Positions 7,385 to 10,526 of a DNA stretch of 10,526 nucleotides are shown piece after piece; within the stretch, counting starts at the first letter, position 1; every line of letters begins with the position of its first letter. The translations under genes were made by a program, and so were the position numbers. This DNA comes from PCC-9228 sp964477525 (GTDB lineage: Bacteria; Cyanobacteriota; Cyanobacteriia; Cyanobacteriales; PCC-9228), in NCBI GenBank assembly GCA_964477525.1, contig CAYZHY010000121.1, positions 1-10,526 of the forward strand, given 5' to 3'. The notes under the pieces were generated by a model. That model had not been told where the DNA came from and did no database searches. It saw only the letters and a program-made list of their open reading frames with translations.

Positions 7385-9106
7385 CTAGCGGTTGTGTGCT
7401 TCTATACCCCTTTGCTGGGCATATTCTTCTGCCTCGCTTTCTGCCTCTTGCAGTTCTGCCATTTCTAGCTCGCTTAATTCTACGTTTAAACCGCGATTGA
7501 GACTATAAGACATAATCAGCAAAACCAGCGCAAACGGTAAACCAGTGGTAATCGCAGCCGTTTGTAAAGCTTCCAAACCACCACCGACGAGCAAGACAGC
7601 AGCAACAACGCCTTCCATGGTTGCCCAAAAGACCCGTTGAGGGGCTGGAGAATCTAACTTACCGCCAGAAGTTAAGTTATCAACAACCAAAGAACCGGAG
7701 TCGGAAGACGTTACGAAGAAAATCGTTACTAGCAAAATGGCCACGATGGAAGTTAATAACGTGAACGGCAAATTGTCCAGCATGACAAACATTGCCTTGG
7801 AAACCTCAACTCCGTTAAATGCTCCTTCGTCGTATTTGAAGACCTGATTGGGAATATTGCCGATCTTGTTAATTAGAAGATTTAAAGCAGTTCCTCCCGT
7901 TGCAGAAAGCCAAAGGAAAGAAATAAGACTGGGAACAATTAAAACGCCAATGACAAATTCACGAATGGTACGCCCTTTGGAAACACGGGCAATGAACATG
8001 CCCACAAATGGGGACCAAGAGATCCACCATCCCCAGTAAAAGACCGTCCATGCATTTTGCCAAGAGCCGTCTTCCGGTCCTTCTCCAAACGATTCCGTCC
8101 AAAAACTCAACAGGGGAAAACTGGCAACATAGTTTCCTAAGTTTTGAACGAAGCTATCCAAAATAAACAGGGTGGGACCTACAACCAGCACGAACAGCAG
8201 GAAAATGGTTGCTAGGTAAAGATTCCACTCGCTAAGTCGGCGCACACCGCCGTCCAATCCCACCATGACTGAAATAATTGCAAATCCAGTAATAACAGCA
8301 ATCAGAGCGACTTCAACTCCAACTCCTTCTGGAAATGGGAGGTCGTTCCTATCAGTCAGAAAAGTCAAGCCGCCAGCGACTTGACTAACGCCTAAACCTA
8401 AGGAAGTTGCTAAGCCAAATAAGTCAGCAACCACTGCCAGAATATCGATGATGTGACCGGGCCACTCATAGATTCTTTCCCCGAGTAACGGGTGAAAGAG
8501 CGATCGCATGGTTAGAGGCAGTCCCCGGTTAAAGGCAAAAAAGGCCAATCCCAATCCCACCAGGGCATACAATCCCCACGGATGCAAGCCCCAATGAAAA
8601 AAGGTAACTGTCATTGCGGTTTCGGCAGCTTTAGGACTACTTGGTTCGGAGCCAAATATGGCTGGTGGGCTAGCAAAGTGCCACATGGGTTCGCCCACAC
8701 TCCAAAACATTAAGCCAATGCCCATGCCAGCACTTAGCAGCATGGCAAACCAGGCAAAGGTAGAGAATTCTGGTTTGGCATCTTGCCCACCCAGGCGAAT
8801 TCTGCCAAACTTGCTAAAGGCAAAATACAGGATTAAGCCTAAAAAGATATTGGCGACTAGAATGTAAAACCAACCACCATAATTGGCAATGCCGTTGAGG
8901 GTAGCATTAAATACTTTGGAGGCTTGCTCTTTATTGGCCAGGGTCAGGACAATGAAAAGAATGACCACTCCCCCTGCCACGGGGGCTACGACTGGATGCA
9001 GATCGAATCCCCATTTTTGAAAGTTGGTATCGCCAGGATAGCGACCCGTCCCCTCGTCGAAGATCTCTGCTTGCGACCCTTTCTTCTTGGACTTGTCTTC
9101 GGGCAT
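7385..9106 (-). CDS. BCCT-family Na+-coupled betaine/choline-type transporter
   Basis: A 573-residue inner-membrane protein with about 12 transmembrane helices and no signal peptide. Diagnostic BCCT motifs: the unwound helix GMGIGLMFWSVGEP (127-140), matching the glycine motif of Na+-coupled BetP, and the substrate-cage stretch WGWWISWSPFVGMF (358-371), followed by RVSKGRTIREF. FVTSSDSGSLVVDNL (464-478) is also conserved. Known of the family: these secondary symporters import glycine betaine, choline or related osmolytes, often under osmotic stress. Cyanobacterial relatives include a betaine transporter of Aphanothece halophytica. The substrate cannot be fixed from motifs alone; betaine is the most likely. 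The C-terminal tail (541-573) is strongly acidic (many Glu), unlike the basic osmosensing tail of BetP. The ATG at 9106 has only a weak GAG upstream. The gene has its own terminator and precedes the stress-protein gene. Confidence 0.93.
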   Translation of the reverse strand: MPEDKSKKKGSQAEIFDEGTGRYPGDTNFQKWGFDLHPVVAPVAGGVVILFIVLTLANKEQASKVFNATLNGIANYGGWFYILVANIFLGLILYFAFSKFGRIRLGGQDAKPEFSTFAWFAMLLSAGMGIGLMFWSVGEPMWHFASPPAIFGSEPSSPKAAETAMTVTFFHWGLHPWGLYALVGLGLAFFAFNRGLPLTMRSLFHPLLGERIYEWPGHIIDILAVVADLFGLATSLGLGVSQVAGGLTFLTDRNDLPFPEGVGVEVALIAVITGFAIISVMVGLDGGVRRLSEWNLYLATIFLLFVLVVGPTLFILDSFVQNLGNYVASFPLLSFWTESFGEGPEDGSWQNAWTVFYWGWWISWSPFVGMFIARVSKGRTIREFVIGVLIVPSLISFLWLSATGGTALNLLINKIGNIPNQVFKYDEGAFNGVEVSKAMFVMLDNLPFTLLTSIVAILLVTIFFVTSSDSGSLVVDNLTSGGKLDSPAPQRVFWATMEGVVAAVLLVGGGLEALQTAAITTGLPFALVLLIMSYSLNRGLNVELSELEMAELQEAESEAEEYAQQRGIEAHNR

Positions 9107-9252
9107 AGCAAATTTCTCGAAATTTTAGACTTCAGTACGGATCGTTTCAGGATTTTTTGATTTTTTTGCTCGATATTGGGAAAATCGCTCCCCCTACTGC
9201 TTAACAATCTGAAAGGGGATTCCGTATCAATTCCATGTATGGATCTTCTAAA

Positions 9253-9268
9253 TTTAAGAATACTTAAA
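9253..9268. promoter_or_regulatory. AT-rich dyad upstream of the BCCT gene
   Basis: TTTAAG (9253-9258) and CTTAAA (9263-9268) form a perfect 6-bp inverted repeat with a 4-base spacer, about 150 bases upstream of the transporter start. It could be an operator or only local AT-rich symmetry. Confidence 0.2.
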
Positions 9269-9621
9269 TAGGATACGCGATCGAGACAGCTAGACGCAAA
9301 TTTTTATGCCCGATTTTCGTACAGAAAACCTATATATGACAAGGGATTCAAGCAAAATTTTATTTTTTTGACTCACGATTTGTTTTCAGGAAAAGATCTG
9401 GATCGGCGTGCTGCTGGCTACCTTCGTTTGATGTGTCTGCCCTCTGCTTCTTGCTAGGGAAAGTTCCAGGGAACATTTTTCTCGCAACCAACAATTGAGT
9501 AGCACCATAGCTGCAGTCCTTGATATATAGCTATTTCACTGAAAATGTAAATATTGAAACCAACAAGCTCTCGGGCTGAATGAATGGCGATTTCTCCTGT
9601 TTTCAAAATATTGGTAATTAA

Positions 9622-9637
9622 TCAATATGCATATTGA
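9622..9637. promoter_or_regulatory. Perfect 16-bp palindrome, operator-like
   Basis: TCAATATGCATATTGA is its own reverse complement. A further half-site, AATATTG, lies at 9607-9613, so a CAATAT/ATATTG element occurs three times within 30 bp. It resembles a site for a dimeric regulator, but no gene start is close by. No factor is assigned. Confidence 0.3.
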
Positions 9638-9762
9638 ACAATTTTAATGAAATAGCGAACTCGCCGCTTTTCTTACAGAGAAGTAGCACGAGTCGAGCCA
9701 AAAAAATTTACATTTAGTTTGCAAAAAATCGAAAGCTCCCCAACAAATCAGAAAAATGAAAT

Positions 9763-9836
9763 CAATGTAGGTGCGAACAACACTGCCTTCTTGCCAGCAA
9801 AAAAATATCCAATTTTGATTTGGACTGCCTACATTG
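9763..9836. repeat. Inverted repeat with 9-bp arms
   Basis: CAATGTAGG (9763-9771) and CCTACATTG (9828-9836) are perfect reverse complements 56 bases apart. Inside them a smaller pair, TCCAA and TTGGA, closes near 9808-9824. The left arm continues GTAGGTGCGAAC, resembling the arms of common cyanobacterial palindromic repeats. It may be a degenerate miniature element or a structured RNA. Confidence 0.3.
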
Positions 9837-9850
9837 CCTGGCGTAGGTAC

Positions 9851-9976
9851 TTATACCATTTCCTGAATAGTCTGCAAGAAATAATAGGGGCATTTTTTAG
9901 GGGCGCTCGCGCGTTGCGCCCCTACCAGGGAAATCGGGAAATTCCCAAAAATCATTGTTTTTCAGAAATGGTATTA
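9851..9976. mobile_element. MITE-like element with terminal inverted repeats
   Basis: TACCATTTC (9854-9862) is matched in inverted orientation by GAAATGGTA (9965-9973). The match extends inward with one extra base (CCTGAA against TTCAG). Both ends are flanked by TTA (9851-9853 and 9974-9976), a possible 3-bp target duplication; a TA duplication is an alternative reading. The 120-bp interior codes for nothing and carries a strong palindrome at 9898-9924. Size, termini and flanks fit a miniature inverted-repeat transposable element moved by a transposase encoded elsewhere. No transposase is in this window. Confidence 0.6.
9898..9924. repeat. GC-rich palindrome inside the MITE-like element
   Basis: TAGGGGCGC (9898-9906) pairs perfectly with GCGCCCCTA (9916-9924) around a 9-base loop of alternating C and G. 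This GGGGCG...CGCCCC form is a familiar type of dispersed cyanobacterial palindromic repeat. It is followed by two direct copies of GGGAAAT (9928-9934 and 9936-9942). Confidence 0.7.
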
Positions 9977-10155
9977 GCAGCCGTTTTTGCTGCAAACTTT
10001 CTACTACGAAAATCGCACTACAAAAACCTGAAAAGTAACCCTTCGATATGTAAATGTGGTTTTCAATTTCGGATTTGTATCGTTTTATATCCAAATTCTC
10101 ATTTAGATTTTATATAAAAACGCGATCGCTTACTTTGTTTGCTGCAAAGGAACCA

Positions 10156-10308
10156 ATGAAAACCCTTTTTTTTGTAGCAATACCCCTTCTATTAGCGCAT
10201 CTCGTTTCATTTCGTAAATCCAGCGATCGCTACAATTACCAATATCGAACAAAATCGAACAAATCTTTGTATGGTTGGACCTACGCTTCTACCCTAGGTG
10301 CGTTCTAA
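10156..10308 (+). CDS. Doubtful small ORF, 50 residues with hydrophobic N terminus
   Basis: An ATG at 10156 preceded by AAAGGA at a 5-base gap opens a 50-codon frame. The N terminus, MKTLFFVAIPLLLAHLVSF, looks like a short membrane segment or signal peptide. It is followed by a polar, Tyr- and Ser-rich tail ending in YASTLGAF. It contains one HIP1 octamer (frame-neutral). Against it: the length is easily reached by chance, the leading TTT/CTT codons come from a T-run, and I recognise no family. If real, it would be a small secreted or membrane peptide of unknown role. Confidence 0.2.
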   Translation: MKTLFFVAIPLLLAHLVSFRKSSDRYNYQYRTKSNKSLYGWTYASTLGAF

Positions 10309-10416
10309 GAATCCAATGACACAACTAGCGATCGCAGGAATGCATGCTAAACCATGGGATGTTTCAAACGAAATATGAATATAGCATTTTTCAAAAACGA
10401 CAAAAATAAAAACCTT

Positions 10417-10482
10417 TTCTTGCCATTCTTGATGGCAACGCCAACCATGTTGCCACCTTCCATGGGTATGGTATAGCAAGAA
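10417..10482. promoter_or_regulatory. Nested and mutually exclusive inverted repeats (structured RNA candidate)
   Basis: TTGCCAT (10420-10426) pairs with ATGGCAA (10432-10438) over a 5-base loop. The same TGGCAA can instead pair with TTGCCA at 10450-10455. An outer pair, TTCTTGC (10417-10423) with GCAAGAA (10476-10482), competes with the first stem. Alternative pairings of this type occur in leader regulators, but no gene start is visible downstream within the window. Confidence 0.25.
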
Positions 10483-10526
10483 CTTTGAGAAAAAACGCCC
10501 TCGTCCTCAGCCAGCGGCATCAATGC

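Larger units (their letters stand above)
9107..9850. other. Non-coding upstream region of the BCCT gene
   Basis: I find no ORF with coding character on either strand. The stretch is AT-rich, has no HIP1 octamer, and contains several dyads annotated separately (9253-9268, 9622-9637, 9763-9836). Its left part must hold the promoter of the transporter gene, transcribed leftward from 9106, but I see no convincing -35/-10 pair. TATATA near 9331-9336 is the best isolated -10-like box. A TTG-initiated frame from 9719 to 10117 crosses the inverted-repeat element and is not believed to be a gene. Confidence 0.6.
9977..10526. other. Right-end region without a convincing gene
   Basis: Apart from the doubtful small ORF at 10156 and the nested inverted repeats at 10417-10482, I see nothing that qualifies as a gene on either strand. 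HIP1 octamers return here (three between 10120 and 10335), so this looks like normal chromosomal DNA rather than a foreign insert. It may be the leader or the end of a gene beyond the window. Confidence 0.5.

Noticed and set aside
9881..9950. Repeated GGGGC and GGGAAAT units suggesting a CRISPR-like array
   Set aside because: The units are short, few and without regular spacers. They belong to one palindromic element.
9719..10117. A 132-codon plus-strand open frame starting with TTG
   Set aside because: It reads straight through both the inverted repeat and the MITE-like element, including its GC palindrome (translated FRGARALRPYQG). It has no ribosome-binding site and no coherent protein character.
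10294..10479. A 61-codon minus-strand frame at the right end
   Set aside because: No ribosome-binding site, a His/Cys/Trp-rich composition typical of non-coding translation, and overlap with the stem-loop region.

Overview
The window comes from a cyanobacterial chromosome. Three things point there. The octamer GCGATCGC (the HIP1 motif typical of many cyanobacteria) occurs 17 times in 10.5 kb. There is a recognisable ndhM, a subunit found only in the cyanobacterial/chloroplast NDH-1 complex. The other proteins also read as cyanobacterial. A BCCT-type compatible-solute transporter suggests a salt- or drought-exposed habitat, but that is inference.

Layout. 5-982 (minus): a Xi-class glutathione S-transferase / glutathionyl-hydroquinone reductase. 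1168-1601 (plus): a hypothetical gene split by a one-base frameshift. 1647-1994 (minus): ndhM, convergent with it across a hairpin. 2256-5192 (minus): uvrA, the damage-recognition ATPase of nucleotide excision repair. 5256-6263 (plus): holB, the delta-prime subunit of the DNA polymerase III clamp loader, diverging from uvrA over a 63-bp gap. 6310-7266 (minus): a tandem-domain universal stress protein, convergent with holB. 7385-9106 (minus): a 12-TM BCCT transporter with a strong intrinsic terminator between it and the stress-protein gene. 9107-10526: about 1.4 kb with no convincing gene, holding a MITE-like element with terminal inverted repeats (about 9851-9976), several palindromes and one doubtful small ORF.

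How the genes relate. uvrA and holB are both DNA-maintenance genes and share a short divergent promoter gap. The BCCT transporter and the universal stress protein are adjacent, read in the same direction and fit a stress/osmoadaptation theme. A perfect TTGACA lies in the loop of the terminator that separates them. The other genes are ordinary single-gene cyanobacterial units. I found no CRISPR array, tRNA, rRNA, transposase, phage gene or recognisable defence system. The least explained parts are the frameshifted gene and the non-coding, repeat-bearing right end.
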